NCBI GenBank assembly: GCA_036388555.1
Contig: DASVRP010000008.1
Coordinates: 62,001-126,000, forward strand
Source: UBA4665 sp036388555
Lineage (GTDB): Bacteria > Patescibacteriota > Saccharimonadia > Saccharimonadales > UBA4665
Length of the DNA: 64,000 nucleotides
Direction: 5' to 3'
The notes below the pieces were generated by a model. That model was not told the origin of the DNA, ran no database searches, and was given only the letters and a program-made list of their open reading frames with translations. The translations under genes were made by a program, and so were the position numbers. Every line of letters starts with the position of its first letter. The first letter of the stretch is position 1. This document shows positions 24,705-32,442 of this stretch, in pieces.

Positions 24705-25214
24705 TCAGCGTAGGGCGATGCCGCCGATTTCTGCGATGTTCCTGACCGATTCCTCTGCGGTCAGATCGGCTGCCAGAAGTACTTCACCGGGGTAACCGCT
24801 CGGAGTGGCACGGTCATACCACTCGCGCATATCAGATATTGAAAAGAGATGTTGCTTATCCCTGGTGGCGTGGCGACGGACTGATTCGTCAAAGTCGATA
24901 TCCATATAGAACAGATGATTCCGGTGAGGGTGTGTATCAAATAATCTGTCAAAATACGGACGGTATCTGCCCATGCTGAGGATACCCTCGGTAATGACAT
25001 CATATCCGTGTTCCAGTGCGGATCGGATGCTGGCGAACATAACCTGACGGGCAGCTTCCAGTTCCGAATGCGGATTGTTGAACATGACGTGCCGGTAATG
25101 GTCCTGTTCGATCAGGGCTGTCTTACGGACAGCTTGCCCATGCAGCATCCTGGCTACGGTGCTTTTGCCGGCACCAGAGGGGCCGCGGAGAACGATAAGT
25201 GTACCTGACTCCAT
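24705..25214 (-). CDS. Small P-loop kinase (AAA/zeta-like)
   Basis: A 169-residue protein with Walker A GPSGAGKST near the N-terminus, an early Asp (EQDHYRHVM), and a LID-like basic region (DESVRRHATRDK). The start at ATG 25214 is chosen because TGCTATAGT ends exactly 6 nt upstream (25221-25229); the longer frame to 25619 reads antisense through the M23 gene. The substrate is unknown; a small-molecule or nucleotide kinase is most likely. It resembles the kinase genes at 29030, 36067 and 39652 in size, layout and leaderless start. Confidence 0.82.
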   Translation of the reverse strand: MESGTLIVLRGPSGAGKSTVARMLHGQAVRKTALIEQDHYRHVMFNNPHSELEAARQVMFASIRSALEHGYDVITEGILSMGRYRPYFDRLFDTHPHRNHLFYMDIDFDESVRRHATRDKQHLFSISDMREWYDRATPSGYPGEVLLAADLTAEESVRNIAEIGGIALR

Positions 25215-25279
25215 GCGGCTACTATAGCACTTCACTGACATCCTGGCAGTGCAGTGTGGCTCAGACAGCTGTACCATGT

Positions 25280-26383
25280 TTATTGGTGGGCTGGCAGATA
25301 CGGCCGCGGGTCGACAGCGACGCCATTGATCCTGATTTCCAGATGCAGATGAGTACCGGTCGAAGCACCTGTCGAGCCCTCGGTGCCGAGGACGGTGTTC
25401 TTGTCGACGACCTGACCGACCTGGACACTGATGCCGGCCAGGTGGGCGTAGACGGATGTCATGCCGCCGCCATGGTCGACCACCACATGGTTGCCGAGAC
25501 CGCCATATGACCGTATGGTACCGGTGACCGTGCCGGGTCTGAACGGCTTGACCGGTGTGATGCCTGGTGCTTTGCCGTCGCTGATATCGATGCCGCTGTG
25601 CGTGGGCTGGTACGGCCAATGCGGTACACCGAACAGCGTCGTGATGTCGCCGTGGATCGGCCAGGCGGCTGAGTCGTCGGTGACAGGTTTGGGGGCCGGC
25701 TGGACGGGTGGGGCTTCCTTGTGGCTGACGGTCTTAGCTTCGGGAATGGTCGGCTGCGCGGCGATGGTAGCCGGCACGCCGGTGTCTATGACAGGTACCT
25801 CAGTATTAGCTCCCGGCTGGATGACGGCGGAAACGAGAGTCGTATCGGCCGCGAAGCCGAAGACAGCCTGCGGTACGAGCACGGCAAACGAGATACTGCT
25901 GTTGATCGCCCGGCCGGTAACCGCTGCAGTCGAAGCGATGACATGCGCCGTAAACCCGGCTGTACCGACGATTGCCCGGGCTGTCAGTGAGGCGGCCGAG
26001 CCGACGAGCCGTCCGGTAAACTTCCAGGATCCGATGAAGGCATTCCCCGTGAATTTGACTGCGGTAAGCGCACCACTGCCGACTGCTTTGCCGGAGTTCG
26101 CTGCTGTAGCTGCCATGCGTTTGCTATTGCCGGATAGCCGGTGCTCGGCGACATCGACGGCGACGGAGGCTTCGGCGACGGTAGTCGAGAGCCCGGCCGT
26201 GACGGCATTCGGGCTGTCAAGCATGTTGACCGGCGTAGCATATGTCTGCCCGGCAGTCTCACCGTTCTCCGAGGCAGGGACAGGGGCGAGCAGGGCATAG
26301 CCGAACAGGATTACCAGCAATACCGGTATGGCGAGAAACAGCCACCGCAACTTATCTGAAATAGTATTGAATGATCCGTGCAT
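25280..26383 (-). CDS. Membrane-anchored M23 (LytM-type) peptidase
   Basis: A 367-residue protein: one N-terminal membrane segment (about 13-33), a long Ala/Thr/Val-rich low-complexity region (about 40-215), then an M23 domain (about 245-365). Zinc ligands: His and Asp in THSGIDIS, and HxH in THLHLE. The intact metal site suggests an active endopeptidase cutting peptidoglycan cross-links. The weakly hydrophobic repeated AT/AV stretch in the middle may be a wall-spanning stalk. It ends 65 bp upstream of the kinase start. Confidence 0.9.
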   Translation of the reverse strand: MHGSFNTISDKLRWLFLAIPVLLVILFGYALLAPVPASENGETAGQTYATPVNMLDSPNAVTAGLSTTVAEASVAVDVAEHRLSGNSKRMAATAANSGKAVGSGALTAVKFTGNAFIGSWKFTGRLVGSAASLTARAIVGTAGFTAHVIASTAAVTGRAINSSISFAVLVPQAVFGFAADTTLVSAVIQPGANTEVPVIDTGVPATIAAQPTIPEAKTVSHKEAPPVQPAPKPVTDDSAAWPIHGDITTLFGVPHWPYQPTHSGIDISDGKAPGITPVKPFRPGTVTGTIRSYGGLGNHVVVDHGGGMTSVYAHLAGISVQVGQVVDKNTVLGTEGSTGASTGTHLHLEIRINGVAVDPRPYLPAHQ

Positions 26384-26463
26384 AACGACTTTGCCCTACT
26401 ATCAGTAACAAAGTCTGTATTATACACTAATATTGCAAACATGTCACGCATAAGCGGAAAGAA

Positions 26464-26595
26464 TTATTCTAAACGGATCCATACGGCGTCTGACGGAGCG
26501 CGGGCGTCGTTCGTCTCCTTGCCAAGTGACACTGCTTGTTCTTCAAGTCCGTAGATGATGACTAGATGCGCGAAACCATGTTGTGTCTTATTCAA
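26464..26595 (-). CDS. Possible 43-residue protein or gene remnant
   Basis: A frame from TTG 26595 to TAA 26464-26466 encodes NKTQHGFAHLVIIYGL followed by a charged tail ending AVWIRLE. The composition looks coding, but there is no ribosome site and only a TTG start, and the frame upstream is closed by TAA 18 nt earlier. It may be the 3' end of a lost gene. Confidence 0.3.
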   Translation of the reverse strand: MNKTQHGFAHLVIIYGLEEQAVSLGKETNDARAPSDAVWIRLE

Positions 26596-26674
26596 AATGT
26601 AATAATATGCCGATTAACCGCAACATTCAATAAACATAAGCGGTAAAATCGAAAAGATACTAGGCGTTTTGCAG

Positions 26675-27061
26675 TCAGCTGTTATTGATGGTCGTCTTAT
26701 TGAGCGTGTCGCCCGGTTCGGACGTAGAGTTGTTCTTTTCGACGACGCTGTAGGCCTCTTCGGTGAGTATGACCTTTTCGATGGCATTGACCTGGTGCTT
26801 CAGCTTGACGATGAAAGCGTCCCGGTTCTCGTGTATCTTCTGGTAGACCGACAATCTGATCGGTATCCTGGCATCGCAGTCCTCGTCCGAACATTCACAT
26901 TTGAAGTGTAATATGGCGTTGCCGTCGCTTAGCAGCTCAGGATTATCGTCCTCTATATGCATCTCATCGAGGCTGTCGAGTCCGTCTCCGACCTTTTCAT
27001 TGACACGCCTGAATATCATCTCATTCTCTATCTGGCGCCGCTCGGTCAATGATATATCCAT
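26675..27061 (-). CDS. Hypothetical protein with a CxCxxxxC motif
   Basis: A 128-residue acidic protein. A small cysteine cluster CECSDEDC (about 55-62) may bind zinc or iron. The rest is predicted helical with a polar Asn/Thr-rich tail. TGTTATTAT (27068-27076) ends 6 nt before the ATG, supporting this start and a leaderless mRNA. Family not recognised. Confidence 0.65.
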   Translation of the reverse strand: MDISLTERRQIENEMIFRRVNEKVGDGLDSLDEMHIEDDNPELLSDGNAILHFKCECSDEDCDARIPIRLSVYQKIHENRDAFIVKLKHQVNAIEKVILTEEAYSVVEKNNSTSEPGDTLNKTTINNS

Positions 27062-27158
27062 AAGCTCATAATAACAGCAATGCTGTCAATACCCTAAGTC
27101 GTGGAAATCCCATCCTCGTGCCGTGCGGTAATTGCAACGGACCTCATCGGAGATGGAT

Positions 27159-27644
27159 CTAGTTGAGTGTCGCGATTGAGAATGGAACGGCGAATTCCTT
27201 ACAATAGATCATGACCTGGTCGTACGAATCGAGGTTGATCGACTGTGGTACGGTATATTCCTGCTTACCCTTGAAGGCTTTGAGTTCGGCGAACAGCGTC
27301 TCCTGGGCGATGGTGCCACCGTTTGCAAAACCGACATAGAGCGCCGGCCCTTCCTGGACGAGGAAATCATCTTCCAACCGGAGCGTTACCGTGTTGTCGG
27401 CGTTCTTGATAAGGCTGACATTACCTGAGCCAGTCTTTGGCGGGGCATATTTGAACGTTCCAGATGAGAACACTGATTCCTTTGGTTGTGGCAGTGGAGT
27501 GTTCGCAGCAGGGCTGGCGTCACTTCCGGAGGTTTTTGAAGCGTTGTTAGCAATCTGGGCATCACCTTGACGGGATTGCCAGACGAACCAGCCGGCCCCC
27601 AGCACCGTTATCGCTGCAATGATAAGTAGTAATCGTTTACCCAT
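27159..27644 (-). CDS. DM13-domain anchored protein
   Basis: A 161-residue protein with an N-terminal membrane anchor (about 4-22), a Ser/Ala/Pro linker, and a DM13-like domain (about 60-160): FSSGTFKYAPPKTGSG, DFLVQEGPALYVGF, and a conserved Cys near the end (VMIYCKEFAVPFS). DM13 domains are thought to act in electron transfer. It is the last gene of the CsoR operon (ribosome site AAAGGAG), so a role in the metal or redox response is plausible. Confidence 0.82.
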   Translation of the reverse strand: MGKRLLLIIAAITVLGAGWFVWQSRQGDAQIANNASKTSGSDASPAANTPLPQPKESVFSSGTFKYAPPKTGSGNVSLIKNADNTVTLRLEDDFLVQEGPALYVGFANGGTIAQETLFAELKAFKGKQEYTVPQSINLDSYDQVMIYCKEFAVPFSIATLN

Positions 27645-27722
27645 GACAGGCTCCTTTTACATTTATGACGTTATCCTACCAGATTAGCAAATTATCTAAG
27701 ATTGAGCTGAAGGGACGGCCGA

Positions 27723-28121
27723 CTAGTGTTTGTCGGTGCCGGTGTGCGGATGGCCGCCAGTTACGTAGCCCCAGTCATGCTGCCACTGTTTCATCTCTTC
27801 GATCTCATGTTTCTGGGCGGTGATAACCTCCCGGGACAATGTCTTGATTTCTTCGTGGCCGGCTTTCATAGTCGATAGAGTGGCCATGTCGATGGCGCCC
27901 TCATGATGCTCGATCATGGCGGCGATGAACGCCTTGTCATATGCATCCCCCTGCTTGTCGCGGAGCGTATCGGTCATCTGGTCCATGGTCATGCTGGCAT
28001 GGCTGTCGGCCTTTTCATGACTATCGGCGCCGGGCTTATCGAATGTCGTGGCTGCGATTGAGACCAGCAGTCCGCCGAGGAGGAAGCCGATGATGCCGTA
28101 GAGTAGTGGTTTCGTGTCCAT
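27723..28121 (-). CDS. DUF305 family protein (copper-linked)
   Basis: A 132-residue protein with an N-terminal membrane anchor (about 8-28) and a DUF305 four-helix domain with its metal-like His/Met motifs (MTMDQMTD, FIAAMIEHHEGAIDMA) plus a His-rich tail. DUF305 proteins such as CopM bind copper outside the cytoplasm. Ribosome site AGGAGG. It sits 15 bp downstream of csoR in the same operon, consistent with periplasmic or surface copper binding. Confidence 0.9.
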   Translation of the reverse strand: MDTKPLLYGIIGFLLGGLLVSIAATTFDKPGADSHEKADSHASMTMDQMTDTLRDKQGDAYDKAFIAAMIEHHEGAIDMATLSTMKAGHEEIKTLSREVITAQKHEIEEMKQWQHDWGYVTGGHPHTGTDKH

Positions 28122-28135
28122 GATTCCTCCTATTG

Positions 28136-28411
28136 TTATAACATCCGGCCGATGGCGTTGACGAGCTCGTCGGCCTTGGCTTTCTGCTGCGTTTCGTCGG
28201 TGATATGCGTCATGCAGTGTCGGGCATGGTCGCGCAGAAGTTCGACGGCGACCTTGTCGAGTGCGGCCTGGGTGGCGCTTATCTGGGTCAATATGTCGAT
28301 GCAGTATTTGTCATCGGCCACCATCCGGGAGACGCCCCGTATCTGGCCCTCGGCCCGCGTCAGCCGCTTCAATATGGAATCTTTATTGTCGGCGTATCCG
28401 TACGTCATCAT
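28136..28411 (-). CDS. csoR: CsoR-type copper-sensing repressor
   Basis: A 91-residue all-helical repressor of the CsoR/RcnR family. The Cu(I) ligands Cys37, His62 and Cys66 are in the x-H-C arrangement of true CsoR proteins (DKYCIDIL and DHARHCM). Ribosome site AAAGGAG. It is second in an operon (DUF4396, csoR, DUF305, DM13) whose promoter holds a matching operator at 28969-28987, so it is probably autoregulated and released by copper. Confidence 0.92.
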   Translation of the reverse strand: MMTYGYADNKDSILKRLTRAEGQIRGVSRMVADDKYCIDILTQISATQAALDKVAVELLRDHARHCMTHITDETQQKAKADELVNAIGRML

Positions 28412-28429
28412 ATCTCCTTTACCTGATTT

Positions 28430-28957
28430 TTAGTTGGCGTGGCCGTGATATTCGTGGACCAGGGCGTGGCCCTTGCCGCGCTGCAGCAGGTAGCGGTTCA
28501 CCGGCACTGCCACGAAGAAGGCGGCTGTCAGCGCCGCTGTCATACTGATCCAGAACAGGGGATTTACCAGGCCGGCATCCATGGCGCCGGGGATGGCCGC
28601 CATGACGGCATTGTCGACGATCTCCATCGTCAGGATCGACAGCGTGTCAGCTGCCAGGATGATCGGCAACGCCTTCTTTAGGCTGAGACCGCTCTTAAGC
28701 AGTGGGATCATCGACAGGCTGTATCCGAACAGGAATGCCAGCCCGACGGCCAGTGCGATAGTCGCGGCAGCTGACAATCCGATGATGGTGCCGATTGTCA
28801 GACCCGTGATCTCACCGATGGCGCAGCCCGTCAGACAGTGCAGGGTAGCGCTGACGGCCATACTGTTGATGCTAGACGACGCAGCATGGCCTTCATGGCT
28901 ATGCTCCTCGTGCTCGTGATGGTGGTGCTTATGACCATCCGGATTGTGCTTGCTCAT
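28430..28957 (-). CDS. DUF4396 membrane protein with a His-rich N-terminus
   Basis: A 175-residue protein. The N-terminus carries a His-rich metal-binding tract (HKHHHHEHEEHSHEGHA), followed by four membrane helices with a CLTGCAIGE motif, as in DUF4396 proteins found next to copper genes. The start at ATG 28957 has AGGAGG 7 nt upstream; the longer frame to 29008 crosses the operator. First gene of the CsoR operon. A role in copper binding or transport is inferred. Confidence 0.85.
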   Translation of the reverse strand: MSKHNPDGHKHHHHEHEEHSHEGHAASSSINSMAVSATLHCLTGCAIGEITGLTIGTIIGLSAAATIALAVGLAFLFGYSLSMIPLLKSGLSLKKALPIILAADTLSILTMEIVDNAVMAAIPGAMDAGLVNPLFWISMTAALTAAFFVAVPVNRYLLQRGKGHALVHEYHGHAN

Positions 28958-28968
28958 ACCCAACCTCC

Positions 28969-28987
28969 TATACCCCCCTAGGGTATA
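28969..28987. promoter_or_regulatory. CsoR-type operator
   Basis: TATACCCCCCTAGGGTATA: 7-bp inverted arms TATACCC/GGGTATA, the shape of known CsoR operators. It overlaps the probable -10 of the operon (a TTGACT -35-like element lies at about 29000-29005). Confidence 0.8.
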
Positions 28988-29029
28988 CATTCTGACGCGG
29001 CGAGTCAAGCCTGAATGCAGTTGGTGGTA

Positions 29030-29557
29030 TCAGACTAATGCAAAATGGCTGGCAATTGCCGCCGCCGCTTCAGCTGGATCCATGGTGGAAGTATCAATTT
29101 TCAGGACATCGTCGTAGGGTACTGACGTGAACATTTCTGAGTCGAGCAATCCTGCTAACAGCTCCGGGTCAACGATTTTCTTATGTTGTTTCCTGGATTC
29201 ATTGCCGACACGCTTGAATAATACTTCGGACGGTGCCATCAGTTCAACGAAGCATACGGTACCACCATTCTCGGCAATTGTAGAAACCCATTTCGCTACT
29301 ACCTCGTCATCATCCGGAGCAGCATAGACGAATGTGAAGATCAGGTTCGTACCGTGTGCGGCACAGTACTTCATTACGTCTTCACGCAGTGTTTCCACAA
29401 GATCAAAATGATCCATCAAGTTTCCAGGATAAATATTCTGAACGAGATCACGGGTGAGGTGATTATGGAACACCGGATAACTGGTTATTTTTGAGAGTTC
29501 CTGGGCGATGGTCAGTTTTCCGGTTGCCGGAGGTCCATACAGAAATATGAGTTTCAT
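29030..29557 (-). CDS. Small P-loop kinase (shikimate/gluconate-kinase-like fold)
   Basis: A 175-residue protein beginning MKLIFLYGPPATGK with Walker A GPPATGKLT. An early His/Asn motif (PVFHNHLTRDLV) and an Arg-containing lid (RVGNESRKQHKK) follow. TGGTATAGT lies 6 nt before the ATG (29564-29572), so it is leaderless. Substrate unknown. One of six small kinases in this window. Confidence 0.82.
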   Translation of the reverse strand: MKLIFLYGPPATGKLTIAQELSKITSYPVFHNHLTRDLVQNIYPGNLMDHFDLVETLREDVMKYCAAHGTNLIFTFVYAAPDDDEVVAKWVSTIAENGGTVCFVELMAPSEVLFKRVGNESRKQHKKIVDPELLAGLLDSEMFTSVPYDDVLKIDTSTMDPAEAAAAIASHFALV

Positions 29558-29606
29558 GGGTCAACTATACCAACATTGAACGTCCCGGAACAGTCTGCGT
29601 GTGGTA

Positions 29607-31007
29607 TCAATCGGTGATGCGCAGCTTCGCCAGGCCGAGCATCGTCTTGAGGGCGCCGCGCTTTTTGCTGACTTTGTGGTGGTCTTTGACCCGGGTGCGT
29701 TCGAAGATGCCCGGCAGGGTTTCGGCCTTGTACTTAGCACGGAGCTGGTCGTACCACCGCTTGTCGTAGATCTTCCAGAATTCTGACTCACTGTAGTAGT
29801 TGTGGGCGTAGAACCATTTCTTGCCGCCGAGCTCGCTGGTTTTGGCTTCTATCCGGCGGTTGGCTTCGACGAATTTCTCATACGGCTCCACCCGCAGTCC
29901 GTACACCCCGATGTTGAACACGACGTCCGAGGCGATGCCATTGCACTGCAGCGGGGAGCGCACTTCCGGCTTGATGGGGCAGCCGCCGATCGGGTACATG
30001 CCGAACTCCTCATCCACAAATTCCAGGAATGGGATGACGGTCTCCTCTGGTAAGACGAGATCCTGGCATATATACACCTGGCTGGCGGCACTTTCCTGCA
30101 GTGCCTGATATAGTTTGCGGGTGCGTAGCATCGGGTCGAGGACCAGCCTTGTGAAGGCGTTGAACGGGATACCTGACTGCTTGAAGGCGAGCTCGGCCGC
30201 CCAGAATGCGCCGCGGTTGTACCTGAACAGATAATCTTTGATCGGGACGGAATCCGTCACGGACTGTCCGGCGTCGGCGACCTGTTTCAAGTAGAGGTAG
30301 TACCACTGGTCATGGGGGCGGCTGAAGCGGCGGACCTTGCCCTGGACTCCGTCCGACATCGTACCGGTAACGATTGTGCCGTGGTCTTTGCGGAACATGA
30401 TCCACTCCACGAAGTCGCAGCCTTCGCGGGCGTACTTTTTCATCAGCTCGGCACCCTCCGCAAAGCTGCCGACCTGGTAGTGTGTGACCTGGACATACTT
30501 CGGCGCCCGGATGAGGTTGATCTCGGCCGCAGTAATGAGCCCGAGCGAACCGCAGGCGCCGGCGGCACCGTAATACAGATCCGGATTCTCGATAGCCGAA
30601 ACTTTCATGAGCCTGCCGTCACCGAGGATGTATTCCATCCAGTTGGCTGTCTGGCTGACGCAGCCGTATTTGTGTGATGACGTTTCGGCGCCGGCGCCCT
30701 GGATGGCTCCGCCGACCGTGATGCCGGGGAACTCCGGCACGACGGTCGGTATCAGGCCGTGTCGCAGCGTCGCATTGACCAGTTTGTCCATCGGCACGTT
30801 CGGTTCGACGACCGCGACCTGCCGCCCGGTGTCGACTGTAAGCACGCGGTCCAGTCCGCTTGTGTCGACCATCTCGCTCCGTTTGAATGTCAGGATGCGG
30901 GTTGAATTCGTCGAGCCATGGTAGACCCGGAAGGGAACTTTGCGGGCATAGTAGTCGCGGATCTGTACTTGCAGCTTCTCTATTGCGGTTCTGTGTTGCT
31001 GGTCCAT
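29607..31007 (-). CDS. FAD-binding oxidoreductase (DHCR24/PCMH-type)
   Basis: A 466-residue protein with a vanillyl-alcohol-oxidase-type FAD domain: nucleotide-binding stretch FPGITVGGAIQGAGAETSSHKYG (about 95-117), preceded by VAVVEPNVPM, and a C-terminal substrate domain with RRIEAKTSELGGKKWFYAHN-like features (in short segments) seen in the delta-24 sterol reductase (DHCR24) relatives. No signal peptide. In bacteria these often act on lipids or sugars (for example DprE1-like); the substrate is unknown. It is isolated on its strand, next to the kinase gene. Confidence 0.82.
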   Translation of the reverse strand: MDQQHRTAIEKLQVQIRDYYARKVPFRVYHGSTNSTRILTFKRSEMVDTSGLDRVLTVDTGRQVAVVEPNVPMDKLVNATLRHGLIPTVVPEFPGITVGGAIQGAGAETSSHKYGCVSQTANWMEYILGDGRLMKVSAIENPDLYYGAAGACGSLGLITAAEINLIRAPKYVQVTHYQVGSFAEGAELMKKYAREGCDFVEWIMFRKDHGTIVTGTMSDGVQGKVRRFSRPHDQWYYLYLKQVADAGQSVTDSVPIKDYLFRYNRGAFWAAELAFKQSGIPFNAFTRLVLDPMLRTRKLYQALQESAASQVYICQDLVLPEETVIPFLEFVDEEFGMYPIGGCPIKPEVRSPLQCNGIASDVVFNIGVYGLRVEPYEKFVEANRRIEAKTSELGGKKWFYAHNYYSESEFWKIYDKRWYDQLRAKYKAETLPGIFERTRVKDHHKVSKKRGALKTMLGLAKLRITD

Positions 31008-31119
31008 CGTAATCTCATGATATCAAAAACGGGGGTGATGTGTGCTTGTTACCTATGCAGACGGCACGTACTTGATATAAATATCTTATTGCATACGTGC
31101 CGCTTATGGCTTATTCTGT

Positions 31120-31629
31120 ATGGTAATCATGACATGGGTAAACGAATCATTTATGAGATTGGCACTTGCGAAAGCTGATTCAGCCCGCCAGCACGGCGAC
31201 ATGCCATTCGGGGCTGTCATCACAAGCCGCGGCAAACTGGTCGTCGCCGTCGAGAACGGAGAGGGCCAGGACATCGACATCACGGCCCATGCCGAGCTGC
31301 TGGCCATCCGGCAGGCCTGCAAACTCCTCGGCCGCCGCGACCTGAGCGACTGTGAGATGTATGCTTCGGTAGAACCGTGCCCTATGTGTTCGTCGGCCAT
31401 ATTCCAGTCGAATATCCCGCGTATCGCCTATTCATTGTCCCGAGACGACCTGCCACATATCTTCCGGCTCCGTAAGATCCGCATCGCCCAGCTGGCTGAT
31501 GATTGGGATTATACGCCAGAAGTCGTCGGCGGCATACTGACCAGCGAAGCACTGACAGCCTTTGAAGGCTTAGAACAATCGCACCGCGTCGTACCGCAGT
31601 TCCATTCGCTGCAGCATCAGACTGCATAA
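31120..31629 (+). CDS. Nucleoside/guanine-type deaminase (CMP/dCMP deaminase fold)
   Basis: A 169-residue zinc-dependent deaminase: HAE motif (TAHAELLAI, about 47-55) and PCPMC (about 85-89), with the catalytic Glu in HAE. The C-terminal half resembles guanine deaminases and tRNA adenosine deaminases. No TadA-specific motif was confirmed, so the base is uncertain. ATG 31120 or 31129 may be the start. A terminator follows immediately. Confidence 0.88.
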   Translation: MVIMTWVNESFMRLALAKADSARQHGDMPFGAVITSRGKLVVAVENGEGQDIDITAHAELLAIRQACKLLGRRDLSDCEMYASVEPCPMCSSAIFQSNIPRIAYSLSRDDLPHIFRLRKIRIAQLADDWDYTPEVVGGILTSEALTAFEGLEQSHRVVPQFHSLQHQTA

Positions 31630-31631
31630 AA

Positions 31632-31656
31632 AAAGAGGCACCGTACGTGCCTCTTT
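31632..31656 (+). terminator. Terminator after the deaminase gene
   Basis: 10-bp stem AAAGAGGCAC/GTGCCTCTTT with a 5-nt loop (CGTAC); A-run on one side and T-run on the other. Confidence 0.85.
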
Positions 31657-31839
31657 GTACCTGGGAAGCCTTGCACCCACAGATGTAGCCTACTAACTAA
31701 CAAACTATCTAGAACTATCAAACTTACTAACTCGAACGGCTACATATACTTAACGTGCTGTTTCACTTGGGCTTCCTGAAATAATGTATCAAACCGTAAT
31801 TTGCCCGTCAATAACTGATTAGTGTAAAAGTTGCATCGG

Positions 31840-32313
31840 TCACTGGAATTTATTACCACGGATGATCCTAAGGAGCACATATATCATCCATACCGTGACC
31901 GCTCCCAAAGTATTCATCAGTAGGTCCCAAGAAGTATCTGTCAGGTGTAAGTTGGTAAGTCCTATGTGTACGATCAGTAGTTCGAACAGCTCATTGGCTA
32001 CACCTAACAGACTCACCAGAGCCAGGAGACTTACCAGCTCGATGACCCACAAGTAATTCCACTTGAAATAGTGTTTGATATAGATCCAGATCAAGCCGGT
32101 AAATACACCGCCACCTATGAAGTGGGTGGTCGCAGCAGTCTGCTGGCCTTGGATCTCGGGCGATGGCAAGTACCAGGATATGAAAAACAGTAGGCAAGCC
32201 GCCAATAGGATATACGTATTATGGCGTCCAGCCTTTTTGACAGATTCCAGGCAACGGGGCAGACCTAGTAACACAACAACCGGAACGAGTATAGAAACTA
32301 AGAGGAAAATCAT
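31840..32313 (-). CDS. VanZ-like membrane protein
   Basis: A 157-residue polytopic membrane protein. The segment ANELFELLIV ... DTSWDLLMNTLGA resembles the VanZ-family signature (charged residue pair, then D-x3-N-x2-G). VanZ-like proteins are linked to resistance to glycopeptides but most are uncharacterised. The start at ATG 32313 begins directly with a membrane helix and has TGGTATAGT 10 nt upstream; a TTG at 32358 with AAGG upstream is the alternative. Confidence 0.65.
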   Translation of the reverse strand: MIFLLVSILVPVVVLLGLPRCLESVKKAGRHNTYILLAACLLFFISWYLPSPEIQGQQTAATTHFIGGGVFTGLIWIYIKHYFKWNYLWVIELVSLLALVSLLGVANELFELLIVHIGLTNLHLTDTSWDLLMNTLGAVTVWMIYVLLRIIRGNKFQ

Positions 32314-32429
32314 ACTTAGTGCAACTATACCAAAAAACCAGTCGTCGGAAGTATCCAATTACCTTGACCGGAGGACAATCGTAGACGTTATTGCAACATA
32401 ATTGTAGTTCCGCAAACGCTTTGGACCCG

Positions 32430-32435
32430 TATAAT
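32430..32435 (+). promoter_or_regulatory. -10 element for the GH2 operon, leaderless
   Basis: Consensus TATAAT, 7 nt before the ATG at 32443. The transcript should start at or next to the ATG. Confidence 0.55.
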
Positions 32436-32442
32436 TGATAGG

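Noticed and set aside
31684..31744. TGTAGCC ... GGCTACA inverted repeat with a TACTAACTAAC-like stretch between
   Set aside because: Short arms and no adjacent promoter; could be chance in an AT-rich 3' region between convergent genes.
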